DNA from: Candidatus Sulfotelmatobacter sp.
GTDB lineage: Bacteria > Acidobacteriota > Terriglobia > Terriglobales > Acidobacteriaceae
Reading direction: 5' to 3'
Assembly (NCBI GenBank): GCA_025462865.1
Contig: JAOAPI010000150.1
Span: 1 to 64,000 of the forward strand
Length of the DNA: 64,000 nucleotides
In this document: positions 44,114 through 53,973 of the stretch, in pieces
Layout of the letters: every line of letters begins with the position of its first letter
Numbering within the stretch: position 1 is the first letter of the stretch
Program-made: the position numbers and the translations under genes
Notes under the pieces: model-generated
What the model was told of the DNA's origin: nothing
Database searches by the model: none
The model's input: the letters and a program-made list of their open reading frames with translations, nothing else

Positions 44114-45010
44114 TCAGAAGAAGCGCGTGATGCCCTCTTCGAGCACCAGTACACGATCCTCGATTCCCGCCGATCGAGCTTCCTCTTCGAGCAATTGCAA
44201 CGGCTCCTCGACCGGCTCGTGCGAGAGCCGGAAGGTTCCGTAATGCATGGGAACCATCCAGCGCGCTTTCAGGTCGAGGAAAGCACGGGTAGCATCGGCA
44301 GGGTTGGTATGAACGTTGCGAAAAGTTGGTGGGTTATATGCTCCGATCGGCAGCAGCGCCAATTCCGGCGCCAGCCTTCGTCCGATTTCCCGGAAGCCGG
44401 CAAAGTAAGCCGTGTCGCCGGCGTGATATACCGAGTGCTTCCCTGCTCGCAGCACATAACCTCCGTAGCCGCGGTGCGAATCTTTCAGGATCCTGGCTCC
44501 CCAATGGCGTGAAGGAACATGCGTCACTTGCAAGCTGCCGTTCCGCGAATTCTTCCACCAGTCGAGCTCAATGATCTCGGAAAAGCCTAGATCCGATATC
44601 AGATCTGTGACATGACTTGGGATGATGATGGCCGGTGCGATTCCGCGCGTGCGCAAATTATTCTGCACAATCGCCCGCAGCGATGGCCGGTGCAGATGGT
44701 CGAAGTGCGCGTGGGTGACCAGCACAAGATCGATAGCCGGCAAATCGCGCACACGGACTCCGGGACGCCGCAAGCGCTTCAATACAAACAGCCAGCGCGC
44801 GAAGTTAGGGTCGATCATGATACTCTGCCCGCCCATCTGCACGAAGAAGCTGGAGTGGCCGATAAATGTGATTCCCAACTCGCCGTTCGAGGCAAGACGC
44901 GGTTTGTGTGTTTCGCCGCAAAGTGGAGTTACCGCGGAATGGCGCACCAGTCGCCCGAACTGTGACGCGCGCTTGCGAAGGGCCGGATTACGAAGTGTGG
45001 CTTTTATCAT
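44114..45010 (-). CDS. metallo-beta-lactamase-fold hydrolase (NAPE-PLD-like)
   Basis: A 298-residue MBL-fold protein. The zinc motif THAHFDHLHRPSL is present, with GHSSFFVQMGG, VYHAGDTAYF and MPMHYGTFRL completing the ligands. The pattern of HYGTF and a C-terminal SHEPVEEP loop is typical of the NAPE-PLD/UlaG-related group, phosphodiesterases acting on lipid-like substrates. A basic N-terminal 30 residues precede the fold. It is probably cytoplasmic or peripheral. Substrate is unknown. Confidence 0.87.
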   Translation of the reverse strand: MIKATLRNPALRKRASQFGRLVRHSAVTPLCGETHKPRLASNGELGITFIGHSSFFVQMGGQSIMIDPNFARWLFVLKRLRRPGVRVRDLPAIDLVLVTHAHFDHLHRPSLRAIVQNNLRTRGIAPAIIIPSHVTDLISDLGFSEIIELDWWKNSRNGSLQVTHVPSRHWGARILKDSHRGYGGYVLRAGKHSVYHAGDTAYFAGFREIGRRLAPELALLPIGAYNPPTFRNVHTNPADATRAFLDLKARWMVPMHYGTFRLSHEPVEEPLQLLEEEARSAGIEDRVLVLEEGITRFF

Positions 45011-45150
45011 CCTACGCGGGCCTGCTTGTTGGATGAATACTTTACCGCCGCTGGTTCTATTTTAGTTCACGGCAGTGAAGAAGAGCGCGTAATTTCGAGG
45101 GTCCCCCGGTTTTCGGACGAGGAACACTACATTAAAAGTAACCAACAATA

Positions 45151-45171
45151 GCCGGCTTCAAGGATGCCGGC
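45151..45171 (-). terminator. possible terminator of the sialidase-like gene
   Basis: GCCGGC repeated as an inverted pair around a 9-base loop, 24 bases after the stop. The tail (TATTGTT) is weak. Confidence 0.35.
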
Positions 45172-45194
45172 GATTCGTTTCGAACAAATCTTTA

Positions 45195-46730
45195 CTATTC
45201 TGAAGGATTCGTAATCAAACGCGAGCTTGGGATTTCCCTCTTGCCTTCATCGTCGTAAAAGAAATGCATTTCGTGATCGGACTTCGCGCCGACCACAGGC
45301 TTATCCGCGAGGGCACTGAATCGTGGAGCGCTGCCCGCCGCAGGCAATGGGGCCTTTGTGGTGAACATGGATTCCGCGAGAGTGCTGCCGGTCGGCGCCT
45401 GAGCAACGGCGAACACACCAAATGGATTGCCATTCACGTAGGAAACGCCAATGTAATCCGCCACCATTGGACCGTTGTCGGAAACTGGAAGCCACGCCAC
45501 CTTCATTGGTCCAGCAATTTTCGCGCCCGCCGTCCAGGTTGCGCCACCGTCGGAGGAGGTCACAAAACCTACCTCCAACTGGCAGGTGCTGGCGCTGCAC
45601 TGCGCTGTGGGATAGAAGTAATAGACAATCGTCATATGCGCGCTGCTTCCCGACGTTGCTGGATCAATGCCGATGCCGGGGATGAAATGATCCACCGTGC
45701 TGGTCGTGGCATCGATTGGAATACGCATGACTGCGCTCCAGGTCTTACCGTCGGCAGAAGAACTCATCACGATGTCATTGGAGCGGCAACTTGTTCGGAA
45801 GCGGCAGTCTGACCACACCACGAAAACTTTGCCTGCGCTATCAATTGAGGCCGAAGGCAGATTGGGGTTGCGCAAGCCTCCTGCAACGAAGTGGCTGTTG
45901 ATGGTGGCAATAGCCTGACTCCTACCCCAGCTCTGGCCGCCGTTAGTCGAGCTGAACACGTCGATGCCTCCACCTTCAAAGGGCACGATTACCGTTCCGT
46001 TCGGCTGCACTACCGGTTCACCTCCGAGACCACCCGCGTGATCGGACGAAGCCAATCCCGGACCCCAGGTAAGTCCACCGTCGCTTGACACGCTCATCAG
46101 GACATCGCCACTGCCGAAGGCCTGATCCCACTCCGTATAGCAGTTGCCATAGAAAGGACTGGTCGTCGTATTGTCGCAAACAGTCCAGTTTTTGTCATCG
46201 AGATGAGTCTTGTCGATGATGACCGGTTTCCCCCAGGCTAAACCGTCCTTCGAACGGCTGACCGCTACGTCACCGATCAATCCAGAACCGCCGTTTAGGC
46301 CGGCGAGCGGCAGGGTCGAGATCAACCACTCGCCGTGCTTCGCGTCATAAGCGACGGAAGGATCAGCCGCGGCGCCATAGTGCCCGCTGGCAAAGTTTAC
46401 GGTGAGTCCCGGAAGGTTTCCGTGCCTCCAAGTCACGCCGCCGTCGGTTGAAGTGGCGAAGCCCACATCGCCGCTGCCCCAGCCCACCGATCCCGGCCTG
46501 CGCGCCACATGGAAGGCGCTCACGATGGTATTGCCCCAGGCGAAGGACGCAGGCTCAACTTCTGTCCTGTGCACGCTGTCTGTATTGGTGAGGTTATCGG
46601 CGCTGATCCTCACAAGTTGCGCGTCCGCCGAACCGCTGAACGCGAGCGGAATCGCCAACAAAAGGCTGATCGAGAGAGTGAACGACCTTACTTTTTCGCA
46701 CGAATCAGAAAGTGTTATCCCCAGCTTCAT
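45195..46730 (-). CDS. secreted sialidase-like (BNR/Asp-box) protein
   Basis: A 511-residue exported protein with signal sequence (FTLSISLLLAIPLAFSGSADA). Five Asp-box repeats are visible: STDGGVTW, SSDGGLTW, STNGGQSW, SSADGKTW and SSDGGATW, each in a beta-propeller blade. The fold is that of sialidases, but the catalytic Arg triad and Tyr cannot be confirmed by eye, so glycosidase activity is unproven. It could be a general glycan- or ligand-binding propeller. The ATG at 46730 follows AAGGA; 27 upstream residues are rejected. Confidence 0.85.
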   Translation of the reverse strand: MKLGITLSDSCEKVRSFTLSISLLLAIPLAFSGSADAQLVRISADNLTNTDSVHRTEVEPASFAWGNTIVSAFHVARRPGSVGWGSGDVGFATSTDGGVTWRHGNLPGLTVNFASGHYGAAADPSVAYDAKHGEWLISTLPLAGLNGGSGLIGDVAVSRSKDGLAWGKPVIIDKTHLDDKNWTVCDNTTTSPFYGNCYTEWDQAFGSGDVLMSVSSDGGLTWGPGLASSDHAGGLGGEPVVQPNGTVIVPFEGGGIDVFSSTNGGQSWGRSQAIATINSHFVAGGLRNPNLPSASIDSAGKVFVVWSDCRFRTSCRSNDIVMSSSADGKTWSAVMRIPIDATTSTVDHFIPGIGIDPATSGSSAHMTIVYYFYPTAQCSASTCQLEVGFVTSSDGGATWTAGAKIAGPMKVAWLPVSDNGPMVADYIGVSYVNGNPFGVFAVAQAPTGSTLAESMFTTKAPLPAAGSAPRFSALADKPVVGAKSDHEMHFFYDDEGKREIPSSRLITNPSE

Positions 46731-46987
46731 TCCAGTGATCCTTTTAAGTTTCTTACGGTTGGATTCATGAGTGGCGTCGCACCACAGCATGCGCTCAGCC
46801 AAGCCCCGCAACTATAACGCCGCTTACGAGCAGTGTCGATGTGAACATTCTTGCATAGGTAAAGAGAGCGTCACACATTCCTCGCTGCTTGTCGATTTGT
46901 GCTGGAGTTCGCGAACTTTGCTTGACCTTAATCCTATGGCTCATTTCTAATCCGAAGAAGTCTTTTGCTTCGAGGAGAAGTGCATCA

Positions 46988-47869
46988 ATGCGCGTCGCTT
47001 TCTTAGGTTTGGGAATTATGGGAGAGGCCATGGCCACTAATCTGGTCAAGGCTGGGCACGAAGTCACGGTATGGAACCGCACTCCGGGCAAGATGGTGGA
47101 AGGCGCAGGCATCGCTCCTAATCCAGCGGCGGCGGCACAGGGTGCGGAGGTCGTCTGGCTGTGCGTTTCCGACACCGCGGCAGTTGAAAAGATTTTATTT
47201 GGTTCCGAAGGGGTTGAGCAGGCGCTGGCCGAAGGCATGATCATTGCAGATTCCAGCACTATTTCTCCTTCCGCAACCGTGAAGTTTGCAGAGCGGGTTC
47301 GGGAAAAAGGCGTGGCCTACGTCGACGCGCCCATGACCGGATCAAAAATTGGCGCGGCGAATGGAACACTGATTTTCATGGTCGGCGGAGACGATGCGAT
47401 CATTCAGCGACTCAATCCACTCTTCGCGGCCATGGGCAAGAAGATTTTCCGCATGGGCGAGACCGGCAAGGGCCAGGCGACAAAGTTGGCGATGAACCTG
47501 CAGATCGCCCTTATCTTCGAAGGCTTCGCCGAGGCCATCACGTTGGCTACCAAACTCGGAGTGGATCCACGGCAACTGGTTTCGCTGATCGAGGCTACGA
47601 TGGTGCGCTCGGGCGTCGTCGACTACAAGGCGCCATTTGTCCTACAGCGCGACTTCACGCCGAATTTTCCCTTGCGCCTGATGCATAAAGACATACGCCT
47701 CACGCTCGAAGCTGCTAAGGAAGCCCGTGTGAAGTTGCCCGCGCTCGAAACCGTAGAAGAAATTTACGACCTGGCGACCGAAGAGGGTCACCGCGACCTC
47801 GACTACGCCGCGACCTTAACTCTCTTGGAAAAGTGGGCAGGAGTACAGGTGAAAAGCGAAGCCGCGTAA
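46988..47869 (+). CDS. NAD(P)-dependent beta-hydroxyacid dehydrogenase
   Basis: A 293-residue protein of the 6-phosphogluconate/3-hydroxyisobutyrate dehydrogenase family. The Rossmann start VAFLGLGIMGEAMATNLVKAG is perfect, followed by NRTPGK, DAPMTGSKIGAANGTL (substrate site) and KLAMNLQIALIFEGFAEA with the catalytic Lys. Typical substrates are tartronate semialdehyde or 3-hydroxyacids; the neighbouring glycerate kinase supports a tartronate/glycerate role. GAGGAG lies about eleven bases before the ATG; in-frame upstream sequence is not homologous. Confidence 0.93.
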   Translation: MRVAFLGLGIMGEAMATNLVKAGHEVTVWNRTPGKMVEGAGIAPNPAAAAQGAEVVWLCVSDTAAVEKILFGSEGVEQALAEGMIIADSSTISPSATVKFAERVREKGVAYVDAPMTGSKIGAANGTLIFMVGGDDAIIQRLNPLFAAMGKKIFRMGETGKGQATKLAMNLQIALIFEGFAEAITLATKLGVDPRQLVSLIEATMVRSGVVDYKAPFVLQRDFTPNFPLRLMHKDIRLTLEAAKEARVKLPALETVEEIYDLATEEGHRDLDYAATLTLLEKWAGVQVKSEAA

Positions 47870-47957
47870 TCACCTCACACATCGCGTAGCGACAACCGCA
47901 TCGGCTGTCCCGCCAAGACGAAGCCTGGCGAAGTCTTTCCCAAGTGAGTTGTTGGGT

Positions 47958-49286
47958 TTAATAAGCGAGCAGAATTCTCAAGTCACGCAAGTTGTTCCCC
48001 GTAGGACCCGTATCGATCGTGTCGCCAAGAGCTTTGAAGATCGGATACGAGTCAAACTTGTCGAGCGCCGCGCCAACGTCCAATCGAAGAGCTTGCGCAC
48101 GGGTCACCGTCGTTCCGTCCGCTACCGCTCCCGCTGCGGGACTGTTTCCGTCTAGTCCGTCCGTTCCGGCGCTGAGCACTGTGATGTTCTCGCCCGCAAT
48201 CTTCGTAGCGCAGGCCAGGGCAAATTGCTGGTTGCGTCCGCCGACGCCGCCATTCGTTACCTTTACCGTCACTTCCCCACCGGAGATAAGGCACGCGCGC
48301 GAGGATTCTTTTCTCAACTCGCGCAGACGCTTCAACAAGTGTTCGGCAGCGCGTTCATAGTCCCAATCATCGCAAGAGTTGTCCACATGGACCGTGCATC
48401 CGGCGCGTTCGGCAGCGGCGCTTGCCTGCTCGACCGCGGTCTGGTTGGAGAGAATTGTCCACCAGCGCGAACGGTAGAAGGACTGATCGTCCCACTTCGG
48501 AGTCTCGTCGAGCGCTTGCCGTTCAAACAATTCGCACGTGGAATGTGGGAACTGCGCTAGCAGGGAATGTTTTTGGGCGATTCGATAGCAATCTTCCACG
48601 CTGGTTGAATCCGGCATGGTTGGTCCGGATGCCAGCGCATCAGGCGTCCCACAAGGAACATCAGAGACGAGCAGCGAAACTTGGTGCGCGGGAAACGCCG
48701 CGCGCGCCAGGCGTCCTCCTTTAACCGCGGAAAGATGCTTGCGGATGGCATTGATTTCGGCGATCGGTGCACCAGAAAGTACGAGTGCGCTGTAGGTCGC
48801 GATCAGATCGTCGAGAGAAATCTCGTCGTCGATGGGTTTTTCTACGATCGACGATCCCCCGCCGCTGATAAGGAAAATTACAAGCGAGGACGCCGTTTGA
48901 GAATCTAGCGCCTTAAGAATGGCCTTCGCCGCATGAATGGATTCGTCATTAGGGGTGGGATGCCCGCCAAAAAAATAACGAAAGCCGCGCACTTGAGTGC
49001 GTGGCGCAACCGATGTGGCAACGATGCCCTCGAGAGTAGCATCGCCGACCTGTTGCGCCAGGGCCTCGACCATCGTGTGCCCTGCCTTGCCGAGGGAAAC
49101 AACCAGCACGCGCGAGTAAGCCTGCAATTCATAAAGATCTTCGGAGATGCGCAACACTCCACGCTCGCACTGCACTTGTTGCGCAAAGGCACGGCTGATG
49201 GAAGCCTCCGCGAGTGCAAAGCGGAAGATTTCACGCGCGCTGTCACGCATTCGCCGGAACAGGGATTCGCGAGCGGTTTCAGCCAT
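47958..49286 (-). CDS. glycerate 2-kinase (MOFRL family)
   Basis: Phosphorylates D-glycerate to 2-phosphoglycerate. 442 residues. The N-terminal DUF4147 domain has VVSLGKAGHTMVEAL, FLISGGGSSI and SLLVSDVPCG; the C-terminal MOFRL domain has CLISGGEVTVKVTNGGVGGRNQQ and LSAGTDGLDGNSPAAG. It converges with the dehydrogenase gene at 46988, which may produce glycerate. It probably shares a transcript with the hydrolase gene at 49295-49981, whose end lies 8 bases upstream of the ATG at 49286. Confidence 0.94.
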   Translation of the reverse strand: MAETARESLFRRMRDSAREIFRFALAEASISRAFAQQVQCERGVLRISEDLYELQAYSRVLVVSLGKAGHTMVEALAQQVGDATLEGIVATSVAPRTQVRGFRYFFGGHPTPNDESIHAAKAILKALDSQTASSLVIFLISGGGSSIVEKPIDDEISLDDLIATYSALVLSGAPIAEINAIRKHLSAVKGGRLARAAFPAHQVSLLVSDVPCGTPDALASGPTMPDSTSVEDCYRIAQKHSLLAQFPHSTCELFERQALDETPKWDDQSFYRSRWWTILSNQTAVEQASAAAERAGCTVHVDNSCDDWDYERAAEHLLKRLRELRKESSRACLISGGEVTVKVTNGGVGGRNQQFALACATKIAGENITVLSAGTDGLDGNSPAAGAVADGTTVTRAQALRLDVGAALDKFDSYPIFKALGDTIDTGPTGNNLRDLRILLAY

Positions 49287-49294
49287 GGGCAGGA

Positions 49295-49981
49295 TTATAG
49301 AGATACTTCTTTGACGACCACTTGCCGCACCCAACTCTCGATCGTTTCCCGAAGCTCGCGCAGGCGACCCTCGAAAAAATGATCAGCGCCCTCAATCAGC
49401 ACAAGTTGTTTTGGCTCCGCTGCCGCCGTGACCAGGGCCTCCAGCTTCGCCCGCGGACCGAATTGATCGCGCGCGCCGCTGACGAACAATTTTGGCTTCC
49501 CACAGTCGCTCAGGAAATCAAATGTATAAGTGCGTGGTGCTTCTGTGTCCGCGGCTACTGGAATCGCAGGAACGCCGATGCCAATGAGATTCTTGACGCG
49601 TTCGTCTGAACAAGCTGCGCGCAGCCCAACCGCTGCGCCAAAAGAAAATCCTGCAAATACCAGAGGGAGGTGGAACTCCGCATCCAGCCAGTCAAGCGCC
49701 ACGCGAACATCTTCGATTTCTCCATTGCCTTGATCGTGCTCGCCCTGGCTAAGTCCGGCACCGCGAAAGTTGAAACGAAGCACGGGAAAGCCAAAACTGT
49801 TCAGCGCCTTCATGGTATGAAAGACAACCTTGTTGTGCAGCGTCCCCCCGAAGAGCGGATGAGGATGACAAACGACCGCAGCATGAGTCGCATTTTCGGA
49901 GCCAGCATTCAACAGGGCTTCCAGGCGGCCTGCCGGTCCTTCAAGAAACAGCGACCGTATCGTTTGGTTCTGTGCAATCAC
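49295..49981 (-). CDS. alpha/beta hydrolase
   Basis: A 228-residue serine hydrolase. Nucleophile elbow GFSFGAAVG with Ser, oxyanion motif HPHPLFGGTLHNK, and a catalytic His in GADHFFEGRL near the end. The HPHPLFGG element marks the dienelactone-hydrolase-like/YqiA-like subgroup. No signal peptide. GTG start. It precedes the glycerate kinase gene. The substrate is unknown. Confidence 0.88.
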   Translation of the reverse strand: MIAQNQTIRSLFLEGPAGRLEALLNAGSENATHAAVVCHPHPLFGGTLHNKVVFHTMKALNSFGFPVLRFNFRGAGLSQGEHDQGNGEIEDVRVALDWLDAEFHLPLVFAGFSFGAAVGLRAACSDERVKNLIGIGVPAIPVAADTEAPRTYTFDFLSDCGKPKLFVSGARDQFGPRAKLEALVTAAAEPKQLVLIEGADHFFEGRLRELRETIESWVRQVVVKEVSL

Positions 49982-50047
49982 GCATCCAGATTACATGATT
50001 GCGCCAGTTTCCTATTGTCCTGAGAACTCTAGTTTATTCTTATCCCT

Positions 50048-51070
50048 ATGGATGCATTCGCGCTCACTCGTAAGTTGGTTGACATTGAATCCATCTCGGG
50101 CAATGAGGCTGCGGTGGGAGAATGCCTCTTCCGCGAACTTTCCCAGCTTGGATACCAGACGAAGAAGATGCCGGTGGAGGGCGATCGCGCCAATGTCTAT
50201 GCCACATCACCGAAACAACTTTATCCTTCCGTGGTTTTCTCGACGCACATGGACACCGTGCCCCCGTTCATCCGCTCCTCCGAAGATGCCACGCGCATTT
50301 TCGGGCGCGGCTCTTGCGATGCCAAAGGAATTATTGCTGCGCAGATCGCCGCAGCGGAGCGGTTGCGCGAGCAAGGAATTTACGTTGGTCTGCTCTTTGT
50401 AGTGGGAGAAGAACGCGACAGCCTGGGCGCACAAGTGGCCAATGAATACGCCGCGAACGAACGCCTGGACAATCCTCAGGCGACTGGACGCAAATTTCTG
50501 ATCAACGGCGAGCCTACGGAAAACTGCATCGCCCTCGCGTCGAAAGGAACACTGCGCGTTGAGGTCACTGGTGCCGGACGTATGGCGCATTCGGCTTATC
50601 CGGAACTCGGCGAGTCGGCCATCGACAAGCTCATAGGGGCTCTCACGCGGCTCCGAGCGATGCCTCTGCCTTCTGACCCGGAAGTTGGTCCATGCACTTT
50701 GAACATTGGATTGATCGAGGGCGGACGAGCACCAAATGTGATTCCCGATTACGCTCACGCGGACTTGCTCTATCGGCTGGTTGGTCCATCGCAAGAGTTA
50801 CGCCGCCAGATCGTCGCGACGGCCGGCGATCAGGTGAAGGTTGAGTTTCCGTTGGAGCTTCCCTTCATGCGCCTACGCACGGTTGACAATATGCCTACCA
50901 TGATCGCCTCGTTCACTACCGACATTCCAAAACTCACCAACTGGGGCGAGCCCTTGCTCATTGGGCCGGGATCAATTCACGTTGCGCATACTGAAGGCGA
51001 GTTTATCGAGAAGCGGCAACTTGCCGACGCGATCGATCTCTACTGCACGATTGCGAAACAGCTTAACTGA
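50048..51070 (+). CDS. M20-family amidohydrolase/peptidase (ArgE/DapE type)
   Basis: A 340-residue dizinc hydrolase. Metal ligands: STHMDTVPP, GRGSCDAKG, GEERDSLG, and GEPTENC; a dimerisation domain (LRVEVTGAGRMAHSAYPELGESAID) sits in the middle and the final His is in GSIHVAHTEGEFI. The family removes acyl groups from amino acids (DapE, ArgE, AstE-like). The N-terminus starts LTRKLVDIESISGNE, standard. No biosynthetic genes are adjacent, so the exact substrate is open. Confidence 0.9.
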   Translation: MDAFALTRKLVDIESISGNEAAVGECLFRELSQLGYQTKKMPVEGDRANVYATSPKQLYPSVVFSTHMDTVPPFIRSSEDATRIFGRGSCDAKGIIAAQIAAAERLREQGIYVGLLFVVGEERDSLGAQVANEYAANERLDNPQATGRKFLINGEPTENCIALASKGTLRVEVTGAGRMAHSAYPELGESAIDKLIGALTRLRAMPLPSDPEVGPCTLNIGLIEGGRAPNVIPDYAHADLLYRLVGPSQELRRQIVATAGDQVKVEFPLELPFMRLRTVDNMPTMIASFTTDIPKLTNWGEPLLIGPGSIHVAHTEGEFIEKRQLADAIDLYCTIAKQLN

Positions 51071-51162
51071 GCCCGCAAGGCCGTGGGACCTCCGCGTAGG
51101 CAACATGAAACGATGTCCAGTCGCGTGATATGCTTCCCGCTTTCAGACAGGAGAATGAACTC

Positions 51163-52431
51163 ATGACTTTCTCGCGCCGTGATTTTGTGAAGACATCCGT
51201 GCTTGGAGCGGTTGCTGCCGGAGTTGGAGCGCAAGCACAAGATAAAGAAGCGAAAAAGAACGCAGCCTCTCAGGATCACGATGCGCAATCAGGAGCACGT
51301 AAGCGCCCCATCATCGTCTGCGCCAACAATGGGTTCAACTATCTCGACGACGCATTCGCCTTCCTGAAGAGCGGTGGAGACACTCTTGACGCCGCGCTTC
51401 GCGTGGTCAAGGGACCGGAAGACGATCCCAATGACGATAGCGTCGGGCTCGGCGGACTGCCCAACGAAGAAGGCGTGGTCGAGCTCGATGCATGCTGCAT
51501 GCACGGACCCACGCGACGCGCCGGTTCGGTCGGGGGCGTGCGAGATATCAAGAATGTGTCGCTGGCCGCGAAGGCAGTCATGCAGCATACCGGGCATGTC
51601 ATGCTGGTGGGCGAGGGGGCCGAACGCTTCTCCGTGGCGATGGGCCTTCCGCGCGAGACCCTGCTCACCGAACACTCGCGCAAGATCTGGCTGTTGTGGA
51701 AGGAATTTCATTCGACCGACGACTGGTGGGGACCAGGTCTGGCCGATCCGCACTGGCAGGCTCCCCCAGCGAAGGCGAGTGACGAAAAGCCGCGGTCGGA
51801 GCTGTGGCGACAGCGCATAGAGGAGCTGCAGGCGCGCGCCGCCGAGATTGGGATCGAGCCGGAACTTCGACTGGCAGCGGTGCGCAAAGTTCTGTTTCCC
51901 CCAACGGGCACAATTCACTGCTCCGCGTTAAACGACAAAGGAGAAATCTCTGGCTGCACAACTACCAGCGGTCTGGCGTTCAAGCTTCCCGGACGCTGCG
52001 GCGACTCGCCGATCATCGGCGCGGGTTGCTACACCGATCAGGATGTGGGTTCGGCCGGCGCGACTGGAAGTGGCGAAGAAAATATCAAGGTCGCGGGCGC
52101 GCATACCATCGTCGAAAATATGCGGCATGGAATGTCCCCGCAGGAAGCTGGCATGGACGCTCTCAAGCGGATCGTACGCAACTACAACGGAGACATGAAC
52201 AAGGTGCGCTTTATCGACATGACGTACTACATCCTGCGCAAAGACGGTGCTTACGCCGGCGTTTCACTGTGGGAGGGTTATTCGAAAGGCCATCCTCACA
52301 AGATTGCAATTCACGACGGCAGCCGTCGGGCCGAGGTGGCCGTCAGTCTGCTTAAGGGATATTCGCAGGAGTTTCCGCCATTCCCCGAGATCCCCGAGGA
52401 TCTGAAAAATAGTTCGGAGTATCTGAAGTAG
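51163..52431 (+). CDS. Tat-exported glycosylasparaginase-type N-terminal-nucleophile hydrolase
   Basis: A 422-residue Ntn hydrolase. Tat signal FSRRDFVKTSVLGAVAAG. The protein self-cleaves before a threonine nucleophile; the candidate is Thr in GTIHCSALND (about residue 255), followed by the conserved GCTTTSGLAFKLPGRCGDSP and GAGCYTD. In classic glycosylasparaginases the scissile pair is Asp-Thr (HDTIG); here it is Gly-Thr, as in isoaspartyl peptidases. It would cleave N-linked glycosyl-asparagine or related amides outside the cytoplasm. ATG follows AGGAG. Confidence 0.88.
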   Translation: MTFSRRDFVKTSVLGAVAAGVGAQAQDKEAKKNAASQDHDAQSGARKRPIIVCANNGFNYLDDAFAFLKSGGDTLDAALRVVKGPEDDPNDDSVGLGGLPNEEGVVELDACCMHGPTRRAGSVGGVRDIKNVSLAAKAVMQHTGHVMLVGEGAERFSVAMGLPRETLLTEHSRKIWLLWKEFHSTDDWWGPGLADPHWQAPPAKASDEKPRSELWRQRIEELQARAAEIGIEPELRLAAVRKVLFPPTGTIHCSALNDKGEISGCTTTSGLAFKLPGRCGDSPIIGAGCYTDQDVGSAGATGSGEENIKVAGAHTIVENMRHGMSPQEAGMDALKRIVRNYNGDMNKVRFIDMTYYILRKDGAYAGVSLWEGYSKGHPHKIAIHDGSRRAEVAVSLLKGYSQEFPPFPEIPEDLKNSSEYLK

Positions 52432-52486
52432 GTATGAAGTAATCTCAAAGGCGATGACGTTACTTTAGACCACCGAATAAAACGAC

Positions 52487-52722
52487 TCAGCGCCGGCCTT
52501 CGTTGATTAAGTCTTTGGCGGTGAGACCAGGGTGAGACTTAACCCGTTTGCGGATTTTCTCGATGGCGGCGAACGCTTCGGCGAGTTGAACACTTACACG
52601 ACGAGGAGCGATGGCGGTTGCGAGCCTTCCTCGCCGAGCGACTCCGATTTGCTCGCCAGCAGAGCACGATCGACCAGTTTCGAGAGTTTTCGTTTAGCCT
52701 CGACAAGTCCAACGGTCCGCAC
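52487..52722 (-). pseudogene. frameshifted Phd/YefM-like antitoxin
   Basis: On the minus strand a GTG preceded by AGGAGA begins RTVGLVEAKRKLSKLVDRA, the classical DNA-binding start of a Phd/YefM antitoxin. Reading then breaks, and after a one-base shift it continues as GEQIGVARRGRLATAIAP, VQLAEAFAAIEKIRKRV and KDLINEGRR, the rest of the same family. The 236-base length equals 79 codons minus one base, fitting a single-base deletion near 52665. No toxin gene follows; the next bases run into the asparaginase end. It is a decayed orphan antitoxin or a sequencing error. Confidence 0.78.
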
Positions 52723-52780
52723 GAGTTTTATTCTCCTAAACGACTTTACTTTGATCCAGAACTGCGAAGAACCGACGAGC

Positions 52781-53812
52781 TCACGCGAACCTGACCTTAA
52801 TATCCGGCCCTTTCTCCAAGTGAATGCTCTCAATGAATCTTACTTTGCCGGTCTGCAGAGTAAGGATTACTGACGAAGTCCGGGTGCCTTCGCCGAAGAA
52901 CCGTACGCCCTTCATCAGCGAACCGTCGGTGACACCGGTGGCGGCGAAGATGAGTTGCTTGCCGGGTGCCAGGTCTTCGGCTTCGTAAACTCTTTTCTTG
53001 TCTTTGATTCCCATGCGGGCGAGGCGCTCTTCCTGATCGGGTTTCACTACGAGGCGGCCAAGCATGTAGCCATTGAGGCAACGAATGGCGGCGGCAGTGA
53101 TCACCCCTTCCGGAGCGCCGCCTGAGCCCATAACTGCGTGCACGCCGGTGCCGATGACAGCGGCGGCGATGCCCGCCGAAAGATCGCCGTCGCCGATCAA
53201 CCGGATGCGCGCCCCCGCGGCTCGAATATCCTCGATCAGCTTTTCGTGACGTGGACGGTCCAGAACAATTACGACCAGATCTTCCACGTCGCGATTCATT
53301 CTCTTTGCAATGTTCTTCAGATTGTCGGCCACGGGAGCATCGAGGTCGACGGCATTTTTGCAGGAAGGACCGACCACGATTTTTTCCATGTAGCAGTCAG
53401 GGGCATTGAGCAGACCGCCGCGTTCGGACGCGGCAAGCACGGTGATGGCCCCGGGCGCCCCGGTGGCACAGAGATTCGTTCCTTCGAGGGGATCGACGGC
53501 TATGTCAACATCAGGGACCTCACGGCCATCCGGAAACTCGGCTCCAACTTTTTCACCGATGTACAGCATGGGCGCTTCGTCGCGCTCCCCTTCCCCAATG
53601 ACGATGGTGCCGCGCATGGGAATCGAATCCATGGTGTGGCGCATAGCCTCGGTGGCAACCTGGTCCGACAGCTTGCGCTCGCCCTGACCCATAGTGCGCG
53701 CCGAAGCGATCGCCGCGACCTCTACTACCCGCAGAAATCGAGACGCCAGATCGCTTTCAATGTTCTCCCCGAAACTGCGAGCCTTGCCTTCTTGACGAGT
53801 TTGAGTTGCCAT
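52781..53812 (-). CDS. glpX: fructose-1,6-bisphosphatase class II
   Basis: Hydrolyses fructose-1,6-bisphosphate in gluconeogenesis. 343 residues. Motifs: [20 protein letters not shown] start ([17 protein letters not shown]), [17 protein letters not shown] (metal site), VDPLEGTNL, and [16 protein letters not shown]; a C-terminal [13 protein letters not shown] segment. ATG at 53812 follows GGAGG; 30 extra upstream codons are rejected. Together with PPDK it argues for a gluconeogenic lifestyle. It is read opposite to the ATP-grasp gene. Confidence 0.96.
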   Translation of the reverse strand: MATQTRQEGKARSFGENIESDLASRFLRVVEVAAIASARTMGQGERKLSDQVATEAMRHTMDSIPMRGTIVIGEGERDEAPMLYIGEKVGAEFPDGREVPDVDIAVDPLEGTNLCATGAPGAITVLAASERGGLLNAPDCYMEKIVVGPSCKNAVDLDAPVADNLKNIAKRMNRDVEDLVVIVLDRPRHEKLIEDIRAAGARIRLIGDGDLSAGIAAAVIGTGVHAVMGSGGAPEGVITAAAIRCLNGYMLGRLVVKPDQEERLARMGIKDKKRVYEAEDLAPGKQLIFAATGVTDGSLMKGVRFFGEGTRTSSVILTLQTGKVRFIESIHLEKGPDIKVRFA

Positions 53813-53973
53813 AAGGCCTCCAATAAGCGTATGAAGCGGCCTTTTCGGGCCGGGCTGAGAATATAACCCAATCTCCGGCAGATTGAAAGAAACGCAGGCC
53901 ATGAATGAAATAACCGATGCACCTCTGGCTTCCAGCGTGTTATTCTCTGCACCCTGTTTTGAAAGGAAGCCCG

